The notes beneath the pieces are model-generated. The model ran no database searches, was not told where the DNA came from, and was given only the letters and a program-made list of their open reading frames with translations. This document shows positions 27,765 to 37,940 of a DNA stretch of 64,000 nucleotides, one piece after another. Positions within the stretch are counted from its first letter, which is position 1, and each line of letters opens with the position of its first letter. The translations under genes and the position numbers were made by a program. Origin of the DNA: WLXB01 sp040221475. GTDB lineage: Bacteria > Pseudomonadota > Alphaproteobacteria > Rhodospirillales > Rhodospirillaceae. The DNA lies in NCBI GenBank assembly GCA_040221475.1, contig JAVKEJ010000052.1:248001-312000 (forward strand), written 5' to 3'.

Positions 27765-28891
27765 GCGCGTAGGCCCTCCGTGTCGCGACGACGGCGGGTT
27801 AAGCCCAGGATCATACCCATGCCAATGGCGAGGGCGAGCATGGATGAACCGCCATAGGAGATGAAAGGAAGTGTCATGCCTTTGGTTGGCATCATGTGTA
27901 GGCTAGATGCCATGTTAATGATGGCTTGCAAACCAAACTGCACGGAGAGGCCGCCGACGGCCAGCAAGATAAACAAGTTGTCTTCGCGTAGCACTTTGAT
28001 CATCGCGCGAAGAACTAGAAAACCAAATAGGGCGACGACGAAAAGGCACAACAAGACACCGAACTCTTCCCCGGCCACGGCAAATATGAAATCTGTGTGT
28101 GCATCGGGCAGGGTTTCTTTGACTCGGCCTTCTCCAGGGCCACGTCCAAACAATCCTCCGTTTTGAAACGCGCGGATGGCCTGGCTGATCTGATAGGTGT
28201 CACCGGAGGCTGGGTCAAGAAAACGGTCAACACGGCTGGCGACATGCGGAAACATGAAGTATGCGCTAACCAATAAGCCGAGGCCGGCAAAGGCAATCAG
28301 CACGACCCAGAAGATTGGCAGGCCCGCCATAAAGAATTGCGCGCACCAAACCGATACAACCACTAACGTCATCCCAACATCGGGTTGGGACAGAAGCACG
28401 GCGCAGACCGCCAAAAGGCAAGCGAACGCGATGAGATTTCCAGGAATGCCATCTTGATTACGGTTCAAGGCAAACATCCAGGCGGATACAACAACGAGGA
28501 AGGGTTTGATAAACTCTGATGGCTGAATAGAAAACGCACCAAGCCGCAACCAGCGTTGGGCACCATTGATTTCCTCTCCGATCAGCAGCGTAGCAAGCAT
28601 GAGCAGGAAGCCCGACAACAGGCCAAGGGCAGCAAAGCGTCTGATCCAAAGCGCTGGCATTAGAGAAATGCCAAGCATCACGGCAATGGCTATGGGTAAG
28701 AACACCGATTGCTTACGGACAAAGTGATAGGTGTCGGCGCCAATACGGCCCGCTGCGGGAGGGCCTGCGGCCAAGGTGAGGATCATGCCGATGATGATGA
28801 GGGTGCCCGCCGCCACCAACAGCCAGCGGTCTACGGTCCACCACCAACGCCCTACGACGCTCGTATCTGATCTGGTAAAGGCGGTGCTCAT
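27761..28891 (-). CDS. ftsW: SEDS-family peptidoglycan polymerase FtsW
   Basis: Polytopic membrane glycosyltransferase that polymerises septal peptidoglycan with FtsI. About ten hydrophobic helices span 376 residues. SEDS hallmarks are visible: GAQRWLRLGAFSIQPSEF, the FGRGPGEGRVKETLPDAHTD loop, and the C-terminal PFISYGGSSMLA. The gene lies between murD and murG with ATGA overlaps on both sides. Its place in the dcw cluster argues for FtsW over RodA. Confidence 0.95.
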   Translation of the reverse strand: MSTAFTRSDTSVVGRWWWTVDRWLLVAAGTLIIIGMILTLAAGPPAAGRIGADTYHFVRKQSVFLPIAIAVMLGISLMPALWIRRFAALGLLSGFLLMLATLLIGEEINGAQRWLRLGAFSIQPSEFIKPFLVVVSAWMFALNRNQDGIPGNLIAFACLLAVCAVLLSQPDVGMTLVVVSVWCAQFFMAGLPIFWVVLIAFAGLGLLVSAYFMFPHVASRVDRFLDPASGDTYQISQAIRAFQNGGLFGRGPGEGRVKETLPDAHTDFIFAVAGEEFGVLLCLFVVALFGFLVLRAMIKVLREDNLFILLAVGGLSVQFGLQAIINMASSLHMMPTKGMTLPFISYGGSSMLALAIGMGMILGLTRRRRDTEGLRA

Positions 28892-30276
28892 GCGACCACC
28901 TCTGACCAGTTGTTTTGCACAGCCGCACGAAATGCGTCGCCGCGCTCTTCAAAGTTATTAAACATATCGAAAGACGCGCAGGCTGGCGACAACAGTACGA
29001 CTGCGTCCTTAAGTCCGTCCGCAATCGCCATACGACCTGCGGCTAATGTGGCCGCTTCAAGGGACGTGTACGTTGAAGAATTGACCTGAGAGGCTGTTAG
29101 GTCGGCGCTAAAGTCTTTGGCAGCTTCGCCAATCAGAAAAGCGTGGCGAATACGTCCGAACAGCGGCCCGAGCGAGGTGATGCCGCCCGCTTTTGCGACG
29201 CCACCCGCGATCCAATACACACTGTCATAGCAGGTGAGGGCTTTCTCAGCCGCATCTGCATTGGTCGCCTTGCTATCGTTAATAAAAGAGACATGCCCCG
29301 CAGAACCGACAAACTCTTGGCGATGGGCGAGACCTGGAAAAGTGGCAAAAGCCTCTACGATTTGGCTTCGGTCAAGGCCGTGATTGCGTGCGATTGTGTA
29401 GGCCGCTGCCGCGTTCTGCCAATTATGTTGGCCTGGCAAAGTTTTGAAGCCAGTGAGGTCAATGGTGTCGTCTCGACCAAACGCTGTATCTGTCAGTATA
29501 CCGTTTTGAACGTAAACACCGTTCTTAACCGGTGTTTTTGCTGATACGGAAATAAGAGTATGCCGACCGGCTGAAGTAAGATGCTCCATGATACCACGAC
29601 AGGTGGCATCGTCCTGCCCGATGATAGCCGTTGCACCGTCTTTCTGGTGTTTAAACAATTCGGTTTTGGCAGACACATATCCTTCAAAGCCGCCATGACG
29701 ATCTAGGTGATCAGGCGTGATGTTGAGAAGGACGGTTGTAGCGCAGTGCAGGTTGGGCGTCAGTTCCGTCTGATAAGACGATAACTCAAGAACATAAATG
29801 CCATCAGAGGAGAGTGGTGCGAGGTCTAGGGCTGCAAAGCCAAGATTTCCTCCGACCTCTATCTTTTTTCCGGCTTCCGCAAAAACATGCGCGGTGAGAG
29901 CCGTGGTTGTTGACTTTCCATTGGTTCCTGTGATGCCGATGTACGTGGCATCTGGTTGCGCCGTTGCCAGGTAATCCACATCACAACGCAATTTCAAACC
30001 TGCTGCATGGGCTTTTGCCGCCAGGGGGTGAGGGGCGGGATGCGTGTGCGGCACACCTGGGCTCCACATGATGTCATCAAGGGTCGATATGTCTGCGGTG
30101 TCGGCATCAAACACCGTCAAGCCTTCAGCGGCAGCTTTCGTCCGTTGATCGGCTGAATCATCCCAAACCGAGACATGCGCACCGGCAGCCGACAGGGCGC
30201 GCGCGGCGGACCGCCCGGACTTGCCCAGTCCGACCACCAAGATGGCGTCGTCACGATGAGAGGTGAGTGGAATCAT
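28888..30276 (-). CDS. murD: UDP-N-acetylmuramoylalanine--D-glutamate ligase MurD
   Basis: Adds D-Glu to UDP-MurNAc-L-Ala. The nucleotide loop GITGTNGKSTTTAL is near residue 113-126. The N-terminal Rossmann domain begins with VVGLGKSGRSAARAL, and the C-terminal domain holds FINDSKATNADAAEKAL and VLLSPACASFDMF. 462 residues. It lies 7 bases after mraY. Confidence 0.97.
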   Translation of the reverse strand: MIPLTSHRDDAILVVGLGKSGRSAARALSAAGAHVSVWDDSADQRTKAAAEGLTVFDADTADISTLDDIMWSPGVPHTHPAPHPLAAKAHAAGLKLRCDVDYLATAQPDATYIGITGTNGKSTTTALTAHVFAEAGKKIEVGGNLGFAALDLAPLSSDGIYVLELSSYQTELTPNLHCATTVLLNITPDHLDRHGGFEGYVSAKTELFKHQKDGATAIIGQDDATCRGIMEHLTSAGRHTLISVSAKTPVKNGVYVQNGILTDTAFGRDDTIDLTGFKTLPGQHNWQNAAAAYTIARNHGLDRSQIVEAFATFPGLAHRQEFVGSAGHVSFINDSKATNADAAEKALTCYDSVYWIAGGVAKAGGITSLGPLFGRIRHAFLIGEAAKDFSADLTASQVNSSTYTSLEAATLAAGRMAIADGLKDAVVLLSPACASFDMFNNFEERGDAFRAAVQNNWSEVVA

Positions 30277-30283
30277 GCGTGCC

Positions 30284-31369
30284 TCACCTCAACTTCAATG
30301 TGCTGAGGCCGACGATGGCCAGGATGCAGGCGATGATCCAAAAGCGAATCACGATGGTTGGTTCAGCCCATCCCTTTTGTTCAAAGTGATGATGCAATGG
30401 TGCCATGCGGAACACACGGCGGCCTGTAAGTTTAAAAGAAACGACCTGGACGATCACAGACACTGTTTCCAACACGAATAGCCCGCCAGTGATGCCCAGT
30501 ACAATTTCGTGTTTGGTAACGACGGCAACAGCGCCAAGTGCGCCTCCCATGGCCAGCGATCCTGTATCGCCCATAAACACCATGGCCGGTGGAGCGTTGA
30601 ACCACAGAAACCCAAGACCGGCGCCAATAATCGCGCCGCAAAACACGGCTAGCTCCCCAGTTCCCTTCACGAAATGAACCTGAAGGTAGTCGGCAAAAAA
30701 TGCGTTACCGATGAGATAGGAGATGATCAGAAACACACCGGCGCAGATCATCACTGGAACAATGGCCAGACCATCTAAACCATCGGTTAGGTTTACCGAG
30801 TTTGACGCGCCAACAATAATAAAGGCTGCGAATGGGATGTAGAACCAGCCAAGGTCGATCAGCAGGTCTTTGAAGAAGGGGAGCGCCAACCCAGTCGGAT
30901 TAATATCGGTTGTAATGCTTACAACCCAAACAGCCACAGCAAGAGCGATCGCTGCTTCAAGTCCCAGTTTTACACGCCCCGGTAGTCCGCCAGAGTGTTT
31001 CTTTGTCACTTTCAAATAATCATCGGCGAAACCAATGCCGCCAAACCCAAGCGTAACGGCAAGCACGGCCCAGACGTATTGGTTAGACAAATCCGCCCAC
31101 AGCAATGTTGCGACGGCGATGCCAAGCAGCATCATCATGCCGCCCATGGTTGGTGTTCCTTGCTTGGTGAGCACGTGGCTTTGCGGGCCATCTTGACGGA
31201 TCGGTTGCCCATGCGCTTGGCGACTTTTTAACCACCGTATGATGGCAGGACCAAACACGAAGGCAATCAGCATCGCCGTTAAAACAGCACCGCCGGTTCG
31301 GAACGTGAGATATCGAAAAAGGTTCAGAATTGCGATATCGCCTGAGAAGTTTGAGAGCCAAAACAACAT
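30284..31369 (-). CDS. mraY: phospho-MurNAc-pentapeptide translocase MraY
   Basis: Ten-helix inner-membrane enzyme that makes lipid I from UDP-MurNAc-pentapeptide and undecaprenyl phosphate. The catalytic Asp pair is Asp116-Asp117 in FADDYLK. Also seen are GTPTMGGMMM (about 71-80), the NLTDGLDGLA loop, GDTGSLAMGGALG, and the cytosolic PLHHHFE motif. The 361-residue length is standard. Confidence 0.97.
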   Translation of the reverse strand: MLFWLSNFSGDIAILNLFRYLTFRTGGAVLTAMLIAFVFGPAIIRWLKSRQAHGQPIRQDGPQSHVLTKQGTPTMGGMMMLLGIAVATLLWADLSNQYVWAVLAVTLGFGGIGFADDYLKVTKKHSGGLPGRVKLGLEAAIALAVAVWVVSITTDINPTGLALPFFKDLLIDLGWFYIPFAAFIIVGASNSVNLTDGLDGLAIVPVMICAGVFLIISYLIGNAFFADYLQVHFVKGTGELAVFCGAIIGAGLGFLWFNAPPAMVFMGDTGSLAMGGALGAVAVVTKHEIVLGITGGLFVLETVSVIVQVVSFKLTGRRVFRMAPLHHHFEQKGWAEPTIVIRFWIIACILAIVGLSTLKLR

Positions 31370-31385
31370 GGGTCGTTAAATCTCC

Positions 31386-32822
31386 TTAAGCGCCGTTGGC
31401 CATGGTTGGCGCAGGCGCCTGACCAAGGTCTTTAAGGGCATTAACAACAACCGACATTTTACTGCCGAACGAACCTTTGACCGCGATGACATCACCGGGT
31501 TGCACCGCTGAAACAACTAAAGGTGCTATTTCTGCGGACGTCTTTGCATGACCTGAAGCCTGATGTTTTGGCAGAGCATCGTACAAGTGTTTCATTGCAG
31601 GGCCTGCAGTAAAGACACTGTCTATTCCAGCTGCAATAATTGGAGTTGCAAGATCTGCGTGGAGTTCTGGCGTTTTCACGCCTAGCTCGAGCATGTCCCC
31701 CAGCACCAACACAACGCGGCTACGTTTGCGCGTTGCATTGAGAGCTTCGACAAGCGCCGCGACGGAGGCCGGGCTGGCATTGTAGCTCTCATCAATAAGG
31801 TCAATCGCACCTTTTTGGGTTTTGATGATTGACCGCGCACCGCGACCAGGCGGTGGAGTGACATCATTGAGGTCACCGGCTGCCTGCGCGATATCTCCGC
31901 CTAAGGCTTCAACAGCGGCAAGAACAGCGAGACTATTTAGCGCCATATGTTTACCGACCATACCGATGTCGTAAACCAACCGTCGTCCATCAATGTCTGC
32001 TGCAACACGCGTGCCGGCTTCGCTGACCGACCAGGCGATCAATCCGTATGCCGCTTTGTTATCGGTGCCGAAAGAAACAATTGATGCAACACCAGCTGCT
32101 TCAGCTGCACGCGCGAGCCGCTCGTTATGGGGGTTATCGGAGGGAATAACTGCAATGCCGCCGGGTTCCAATCCAAGGAAAATCTCGGCTTTTGCATCCG
32201 CAATCCCGGCAACCGAGTCAAAGAATTCTAAATGGACCGCTTCGACGGTCGTAATGACAGCTACATGGGGGCGCACAAGCTTTGTTAGTGGAGTAATTTC
32301 GCCAGCATGGTTCATGCCAAGTTCAAACACACCGAATTCGGTGTCGGCAGGCATTCTCGCCAAGCTAAGAGGAACGCCCCAATGGTTGTTTAAATTTCCG
32401 GTCGTTGCATGGGTACGGCCTTGTCGACTTAGCGTAAGTGCCAATGCTTCTTTAGTTGTTGTTTTTCCAACACTGCCAGTAATGGCGACAACTTTGCCAG
32501 TCATGCGTTGTCGCGCGGCAACAGCCAGAGCGTTGAGCGCATCTGTGGTGTTGTCGACGATCAACAAACGGTCTTCATTAACGGTTTGTTTGCCTCCGTC
32601 CGGCACCTCGCTGACCATAGCCGCAGCAGCACCGCGTTCGAGCGCTTCAACAACAAAATCATGGCCGTTGAACTTCGGTCCTACCACGGCAATGAAAAGG
32701 TCGCCGACCTCGACAGCACGACTGTCTATAGCGATGCCATCGACATCCCAAGTGCCTGATGTCTTTCCGCCGGTTGCGGTAATGATGGTGTCACTTGTCC
32801 AGAGCGCGGTCATGAGTCGCAC
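31386..32822 (-). CDS. murF: UDP-MurNAc-tripeptide--D-Ala-D-Ala ligase MurF
   Basis: Completes the cytosolic pentapeptide precursor using the dipeptide made by Ddl. The ATP loop is VAITGSVGKTTTKEALAL near residues 112-129. The Mur middle-domain motif FELGMNHAGEI and the C-terminal LGDMLELG are also present. 478 residues. It overlaps murE by 13 bases and lies 16 bases before mraY. Confidence 0.97.
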   Translation of the reverse strand: MRLMTALWTSDTIITATGGKTSGTWDVDGIAIDSRAVEVGDLFIAVVGPKFNGHDFVVEALERGAAAAMVSEVPDGGKQTVNEDRLLIVDNTTDALNALAVAARQRMTGKVVAITGSVGKTTTKEALALTLSRQGRTHATTGNLNNHWGVPLSLARMPADTEFGVFELGMNHAGEITPLTKLVRPHVAVITTVEAVHLEFFDSVAGIADAKAEIFLGLEPGGIAVIPSDNPHNERLARAAEAAGVASIVSFGTDNKAAYGLIAWSVSEAGTRVAADIDGRRLVYDIGMVGKHMALNSLAVLAAVEALGGDIAQAAGDLNDVTPPPGRGARSIIKTQKGAIDLIDESYNASPASVAALVEALNATRKRSRVVLVLGDMLELGVKTPELHADLATPIIAAGIDSVFTAGPAMKHLYDALPKHQASGHAKTSAEIAPLVVSAVQPGDVIAVKGSFGSKMSVVVNALKDLGQAPAPTMANGA

Positions 32823-34282
32823 CCCAGTTTTTTAAGGAGTTGACGGGCGATTTCCCTATCATCAAATGGCAGAACGTCATTACCGATAATCTGGCCGGTT
32901 TCATGTCCTTTACCAGCGATCAACAGAACATCACCGTGGCCGAGTGATGCAATTGCGGCTTCAATGGCATCACCACGGTCACCAATCTCTATTGCGCCCG
33001 GACATCCGGACAGAACAGCTTGTCGAATTAAGGCGGCATCTTCTGATCTTGGGTTGTCGTCGGTGACATAGACTCTGTCCGCACTATTTGCTGCGGCTTG
33101 TCCCATCAGTCGGCGTTTACCGGTGTCCCGGTCTCCTCCGGCACCAAACACAATACTGAGATTGCCCTCAGCATGCGGACGCAAAGCATTGAGAGATGTG
33201 GTTAAGGCATCGGGGGTATGTGCATAATCGACAAAAATACGCGCCCCATTTGCTTTAGTGCCAACATGCTCCAAGCGTCCTGGTACGACTTCTAGCTTAG
33301 CCAAAGCTTTGACAACGTCGCTGACTGATATGCCTGTTGCCAAAGCTAAACCTGCTGCGCAGAGCGCATTCATAGCTTGAAATGCTCCGGCCAACGGCAG
33401 GGTTAAGCGCTCGATCTTATCGAGCATGATAAGTTCAAGCTGCTGTCCCTCCTTCGATGGCGTCAATCGTAAAAGTTTAATCGCGTCACCAGCATAACCG
33501 TAGGTGATGACTGAGTGCCCTTTGGCGGCACAGACCGCTTTTATGTTCGCGCACTCTGGCGCATCTGCGTTGATGACTGCAACGCCGCCTGGAACCAATA
33601 CATCCGCGAACAAACGCATTTTAGCGGCGAGATAGACCTCCATAGAGCCGTGATAATCGAGGTGGTCGCGGCTTAAATTGGTGAAGGCTGCGGCACAGAC
33701 CTTAACGCCGTCGAGGCGATATTGATCGAGACCATGGCTTGATGCCTCCATGGCTAAATGGTCAACGCCATGATCTGAGAGATCGGACAAAAGCCTGTGA
33801 AGCGAAACCGGGTCGGGTGTTGTTAAGCTGCCCTGATCTTCGAGAACATTTGACGTTACACCTAATGTGCCCAGCGATGCTGCTTCATGACCGGCCTGTT
33901 GCCAAATTTGACGGACGAATTGTGCGACGGATGTTTTGCCGTTGGTGCCCGTGATTGCAACGGTGGTCTCTGGCTGACTTTTGAAATATTTGGCAGCCAG
34001 CTGAGCGAATACGCGTCTTGGATTTTCATCTGTAATCAATTGAATATCTGTGACGTCTAAATCAGTTCCGTCAGGTGCTAGAATTGCCGTTGCGCCACGC
34101 GCCAATGCCTCCGCAATAAAAGCACGCCCGTCTAATGCGCTGCCTGGAAGGGCTGCGAACAGGTAGCCTGGTTCGACTGCTTTCGAATTTGCAGTCAGTC
34201 CCGCAATATTGAGGTCGGTCAGGCGGTGCATGTCTTTACCTGTATCCTCCAATAATTCACTCAGCCGCACGGTTACCCCCAA
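32810..34282 (-). CDS. murE: UDP-MurNAc-L-Ala-D-Glu:meso-diaminopimelate ligase MurE
   Basis: Adds the third residue of the stem peptide. The loop AITGTNGKTSVAQF is present. DNPR at residues 409-412 is the motif that selects meso-diaminopimelate rather than lysine, so this organism has the usual Gram-negative m-DAP peptidoglycan. 490 residues. It overlaps ftsI by 26 bases; a start a few codons later is possible. Confidence 0.97.
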   Translation of the reverse strand: MGVTVRLSELLEDTGKDMHRLTDLNIAGLTANSKAVEPGYLFAALPGSALDGRAFIAEALARGATAILAPDGTDLDVTDIQLITDENPRRVFAQLAAKYFKSQPETTVAITGTNGKTSVAQFVRQIWQQAGHEAASLGTLGVTSNVLEDQGSLTTPDPVSLHRLLSDLSDHGVDHLAMEASSHGLDQYRLDGVKVCAAAFTNLSRDHLDYHGSMEVYLAAKMRLFADVLVPGGVAVINADAPECANIKAVCAAKGHSVITYGYAGDAIKLLRLTPSKEGQQLELIMLDKIERLTLPLAGAFQAMNALCAAGLALATGISVSDVVKALAKLEVVPGRLEHVGTKANGARIFVDYAHTPDALTTSLNALRPHAEGNLSIVFGAGGDRDTGKRRLMGQAAANSADRVYVTDDNPRSEDAALIRQAVLSGCPGAIEIGDRGDAIEAAIASLGHGDVLLIAGKGHETGQIIGNDVLPFDDREIARQLLKKLGCDS

Positions 34283-36059
34283 AGCCGGTACCGGCTGGGG
34301 CTAAGGCCATATCGGAAATCCGGGCGTTTGCTTCGATTAGGACACCAAGTTCAGGTGCCATGGGTTTCTCTGTCGTGGGATACACCCCGAGCATGGGCGC
34401 AATTTCGGCAATAATGCGGCCAACTGTGGGCGCGGCATTCCAACCCGCAGTGGCGAAGTTGAAGGTTTCTTTGAGTCCTTTAGGTTCATCCAGCAAAACC
34501 AAGACCACATATTTTGGGTCATTCATTGGGAAGGCCCCAACAAATGAGGTGCGGACGCTGTGTTCGCTGTACCCGCCAGTATTAGAAGTTTTCTCTGCAG
34601 ACCCTGTTTTGCCACCGACGAGATACCCGGGCACCTCAGACTGCTTGCCGGACCCTTCTGTTACGACCAGGCGCATAAGCATACGCATTTGTTTCGACGT
34701 GGCTTCGGAGATGACCCTCGTGCTCTCTTCGCTGGGCACGGTGTCTCGCTTAATCAATGTGGGTCTGTGAAGGATGCCTCCGTTGACCATCGCTGTAATT
34801 GCTGAGGCAACATGTACTGGCGTTACGGCGATGCCATGGCCATACGAAATCGTGACCGTGTTAATCTCGCGCCAAACGGCGGGATACATCGGGCGGCCAA
34901 CTTCAGGCAATTCAAGCTCGAGCGGAGACAGCATACCAAGTTGCTGCAAAAAGGCTTGTTGCGCTGGTGTGCCAGCATCTAAAGCAATCTTTGCCGCGCC
35001 GATGTTAGAGGAATGAATTAAAATTTCAGGGACGGTGAGCCAGCGTTTCTCAGCGTGATAATCATCAATTTTGTAGCGCGCGACGGTCAGCGGCGTCCGA
35101 GCATCATAGACGCTGTCCATGCCGATAACCCCCATCTCCAAAGCCATCGCTGCGGTGAACAGTTTGAACGTTGAGCCCATTTCATAGACGCCCAATGTTG
35201 CCCGATTAAACTGTGTGTCTGCATTCGACCAATCGTTCTCTTTCGGATCAAAGTCGGGTAGTGAAACCAAGGAGATTATTTCACCCGTATGGGCATTCAT
35301 CACAACACCGGCAGCACCGACAGCACGAAAGCGTTTCATTGCTGCAGAGAGTGTTTCCCTCACTGCATTTTGAACGCCGGTATCTAAAGATAGCTGCAAC
35401 GGTTCAGGACGCTTTGAAAGAGCGCTCTCGAACGTCAACTCAACTCCGGCCTTACCTTTGTTATCTGGATCGGTAACGCCAAGAACGTGCGAGAACAGAT
35501 TGCCGTACGGGTAGATACGGCGTTCGGAGTCTTCAAAATACAGACCTGGAATACCCAATCCATTGACTGTGAATTGCTCATTCGGCGTTAAATGTCGCCG
35601 CAGGTATACGAAACGCTGGTTAGAGTTGAGACGCGTTTTGAGGGTGTCGGCGGTAAGCTCGGGAAACAGTTGTGTCAGAGCGTTAGCAGCGGCAGTAGCA
35701 TCAATGACTTCTGTTGCGTCTGCATAAAGATTAGCGGTCGGTAATGTTGTTGCGACAACCCTGCCGTTGCGATCTGTGATATTCGAGCGGAATTGTTGTA
35801 AGCTGCCCTCTGCATTCGTCGCGTATGATGGCCCAGTATCGAGCGCGCCATTGAGAACCATAAGATCAATAAGACGGACTGAAATCGATAGGAAAGCGAA
35901 AGTAAATAACCCCGCAGTGACGAGAAGGCGTGCACGACCAGTCTCCACGGCCCGTTGATTATCTCCAACAAGGGTGACACGTGTTTTTGATGTCGCTTGA
36001 ATATCTTCGCCGGGGTAGGTGAAGCTTGCTTTGCGCGTATTCCGGTTCCAAACAGCCAT
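34257..36059 (-). CDS. ftsI: septal transpeptidase FtsI (PBP3)
   Basis: Class B penicillin-binding protein that cross-links septal peptidoglycan. A basic N-terminal cytoplasmic segment, one transmembrane helix (about 47-72), and a dimerisation domain are followed by the transpeptidase domain. That domain has the three active-site motifs: STFK (Ser at about 296), SSN (in IHSSNIGAAK) and KTG (about 484, in GGKTGSAEK). 600 residues. One-base overlap with ftsL. Confidence 0.96.
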   Translation of the reverse strand: MAVWNRNTRKASFTYPGEDIQATSKTRVTLVGDNQRAVETGRARLLVTAGLFTFAFLSISVRLIDLMVLNGALDTGPSYATNAEGSLQQFRSNITDRNGRVVATTLPTANLYADATEVIDATAAANALTQLFPELTADTLKTRLNSNQRFVYLRRHLTPNEQFTVNGLGIPGLYFEDSERRIYPYGNLFSHVLGVTDPDNKGKAGVELTFESALSKRPEPLQLSLDTGVQNAVRETLSAAMKRFRAVGAAGVVMNAHTGEIISLVSLPDFDPKENDWSNADTQFNRATLGVYEMGSTFKLFTAAMALEMGVIGMDSVYDARTPLTVARYKIDDYHAEKRWLTVPEILIHSSNIGAAKIALDAGTPAQQAFLQQLGMLSPLELELPEVGRPMYPAVWREINTVTISYGHGIAVTPVHVASAITAMVNGGILHRPTLIKRDTVPSEESTRVISEATSKQMRMLMRLVVTEGSGKQSEVPGYLVGGKTGSAEKTSNTGGYSEHSVRTSFVGAFPMNDPKYVVLVLLDEPKGLKETFNFATAGWNAAPTVGRIIAEIAPMLGVYPTTEKPMAPELGVLIEANARISDMALAPAGTGFGGNRAAE

Positions 36060-36382
36060 CAGCGCGCCCCGACTTCAGCGCTGGACGTTTTTTCGTCTTC
36101 GTTCTCAACGCGTGGGAACGGCAATACATCGATAGAAACAATTCGGGCGGGCTCAACGGGAGCTAACTCAAGGTGCTCCAACCCGAGGCGACGTAAACGG
36201 GAAGGATCGTTCAAGAACGTCCATTCGGCCTCAAGAACTTGGATGGCCTGGGCGTGTTCGTCTATTTCGGTTTGGCGGCTGGCTAGCGTGTCTTCTAGGC
36301 TCTGCACTTCATATTTGAGAACAAACAAAGCGATGGCGACGATAAGCACCAAGCCGACCCACATGACATCCATCAATCTCAT
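36059..36382 (-). CDS. ftsL: FtsL-like divisome protein
   Basis: A 107-residue bitopic protein with one transmembrane helix near the N-terminus (VMWVGLVLIVAIALFVLKYE, about 6-25). A coiled-coil periplasmic part follows (VQSLEDTLASRQTEIDEHAQ) with the septum-formation initiator-like WTFLNDPSRLRRLG. The sequence is poorly conserved in this family; the call rests on size, topology and position between rsmH and ftsI. Overlaps rsmH by 4 bases. Confidence 0.85.
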   Translation of the reverse strand: MRLMDVMWVGLVLIVAIALFVLKYEVQSLEDTLASRQTEIDEHAQAIQVLEAEWTFLNDPSRLRRLGLEHLELAPVEPARIVSIDVLPFPRVENEDEKTSSAEVGAR

Positions 36383-37383
36383 GCTACACCGCCGTCAATG
36401 GTCGATAAAACGGGCACGGCAGTGCGCTCTGCAATGCGAAGACGCGCAGATCGTGAGCGTGGATTGTCTCCTATTTCACGCTTGGAGGGCGTGATGGCAC
36501 GTGAATTTACGGTGCTGAAAGTCGCTGTGACTCGCCCTTTATTTGGTGCCGGTTGGTGTCGCGACGGGTTAGGGCCTCGGCCACTGCGATCCCTAATGAA
36601 CGTTTTGACAATGCGATCTTCGAGGGAGTGAAAACTGACGACAGCCAGACGTCCATTTTCGCCTAATATGCGTTCTGCACCTGCAAGACCACGCTCTAAC
36701 TCACCAAGTTCGTCATTTACATATATCCGCAGAGCCTGAAACGTTCGTGTGGCTGGATCAATTCCGTCTTGAGAACGACGGACCTCCGCACGAATGGCAT
36801 CAGCTAAATGTATTGTGCGTGAAAATGGCCGTTCTTTGCGCGCATTTACGATGGCGTGGGCAACGCGACGAGAAAACCTTTCTTCGCCATATTTATATAT
36901 AATGTCGGCTAGTTCTGATTCTGGCAGCGAGTTAACAGCATCCGCGGCACTCATGCCGGATTTTTCCATCCGCATGTCTAACGGGCCATCTCTCAGGAAA
37001 GAAAAGCCTCGACTGCGGTCGTCGATCTGCATGGAACTGATACCAAGATCGAGCGCAATGCCGTCAACAGCGGTGACTCCGTTTTCTGTGAGTAATTCTG
37101 CAAGGCTTCCGAAGCGGCCATGAAGCAGGTTGAGGCGCCCAGGGTAGGCATCGGCGATTGCTTTGCCTCGCTCCAATGTCTCTGGGTCACGGTCAATGGC
37201 CCATACGGTGCAGTCAGCAGCCCGCAACAGGGCCGAAGTGTAACCGCCAGCACCAAAGGTGCCGTCGACATAAAGCCCTCCATCCTTAGGTGTGAGACCT
37301 TCGATGACTTCGGAGAGGAGAACAGGAATGTGGTCTGGATCAGTAATCGGGGCGGAGGGGGGGGGCGCCACGGATGCCATCAT
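36379..37383 (-). CDS. rsmH: 16S rRNA m4C1402 methyltransferase RsmH (MraW)
   Basis: AdoMet-dependent N4-methylation of C1402 in 16S rRNA. The substrate and AdoMet regions are visible: HIPVLLSEVIEGLTPKDGG, YVDGTFGAGGYTSALL, GIALDLGISSMQIDD, and RGFSFLRDGPLDMRM. The C-terminal LAVVSFHSLEDRIVK is also typical. 334 residues. 4-base overlaps with mraZ and ftsL. Confidence 0.97.
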   Translation of the reverse strand: MMASVAPPPSAPITDPDHIPVLLSEVIEGLTPKDGGLYVDGTFGAGGYTSALLRAADCTVWAIDRDPETLERGKAIADAYPGRLNLLHGRFGSLAELLTENGVTAVDGIALDLGISSMQIDDRSRGFSFLRDGPLDMRMEKSGMSAADAVNSLPESELADIIYKYGEERFSRRVAHAIVNARKERPFSRTIHLADAIRAEVRRSQDGIDPATRTFQALRIYVNDELGELERGLAGAERILGENGRLAVVSFHSLEDRIVKTFIRDRSGRGPNPSRHQPAPNKGRVTATFSTVNSRAITPSKREIGDNPRSRSARLRIAERTAVPVLSTIDGGVA

Positions 37384-37862
37384 ACAGCCTCCGTCCTTGC
37401 TTTCGACCCTATGGCCTTCTCCTTCACTTGAGCGGCACGCTCTTCCATAGCGCGATTAAACATCTCTGCTTGAACCGCTTCTAAGGCAGTGGGGTTCCAT
37501 ATTTGAAAAGTACGCCCCTTACCGACGAATGCACCTTGATCCGTTAGGTCTGCTTTTTTGAGAAAATCAGCCGGTAAAACGATACGCCCGCCGCCATCAA
37601 AGGGCAGATCGCGCGCAGAAGCGAATATCAGATGGGCTATTGCGTCTTCATCAACGCTAGGGATGGGATCGTCTGGGAGCGTTTCAACCATGGCCTCGAT
37701 CCGGTCGAGACCACACCCTTCAATGCAGGGTCCGGTTAGCGCAGGGTAACAGGTCACGCCGCTCAGAGATTTGGTCTGGAGAACAGCACGAAACGGCGCC
37801 GGAACGGAAATTCGCCCCTTCGCATCAATCTTATTCACAAAGGTCCCGATGAATGACTTCAT
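37380..37862 (-). CDS. mraZ: transcriptional regulator MraZ
   Basis: First gene of the division cluster; a double SpoVT/AbrB-like DNA-binding protein that in other bacteria represses its own operon. Two AbrB-like swapped-hairpin repeats are seen: GTFVNKIDAKGRISVPAPFR and, near residue 80, FDGGGRIVLPADF. I use the ATG at 37862 (MKSFIGTF), which has GAGGGG upstream and gives 160 residues. A start at 37922 would add 20 residues that do not fit the family. Candidate operators lie 79-112 bases upstream of this start. Confidence 0.94.
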   Translation of the reverse strand: MKSFIGTFVNKIDAKGRISVPAPFRAVLQTKSLSGVTCYPALTGPCIEGCGLDRIEAMVETLPDDPIPSVDEDAIAHLIFASARDLPFDGGGRIVLPADFLKKADLTDQGAFVGKGRTFQIWNPTALEAVQAEMFNRAMEERAAQVKEKAIGSKARTEAV

Positions 37863-37940
37863 CGCTGGACCACCCCTCAATCCCGCCAAAAAAATGTCAG
37901 AACCGAGGCGCACGTAGTGCACCTAAATTCTCAACCTTTC

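Noticed and set aside
31993..32835. 280-codon frame antisense to murF
   Set aside because: A shadow frame opposite a complete, conserved gene.
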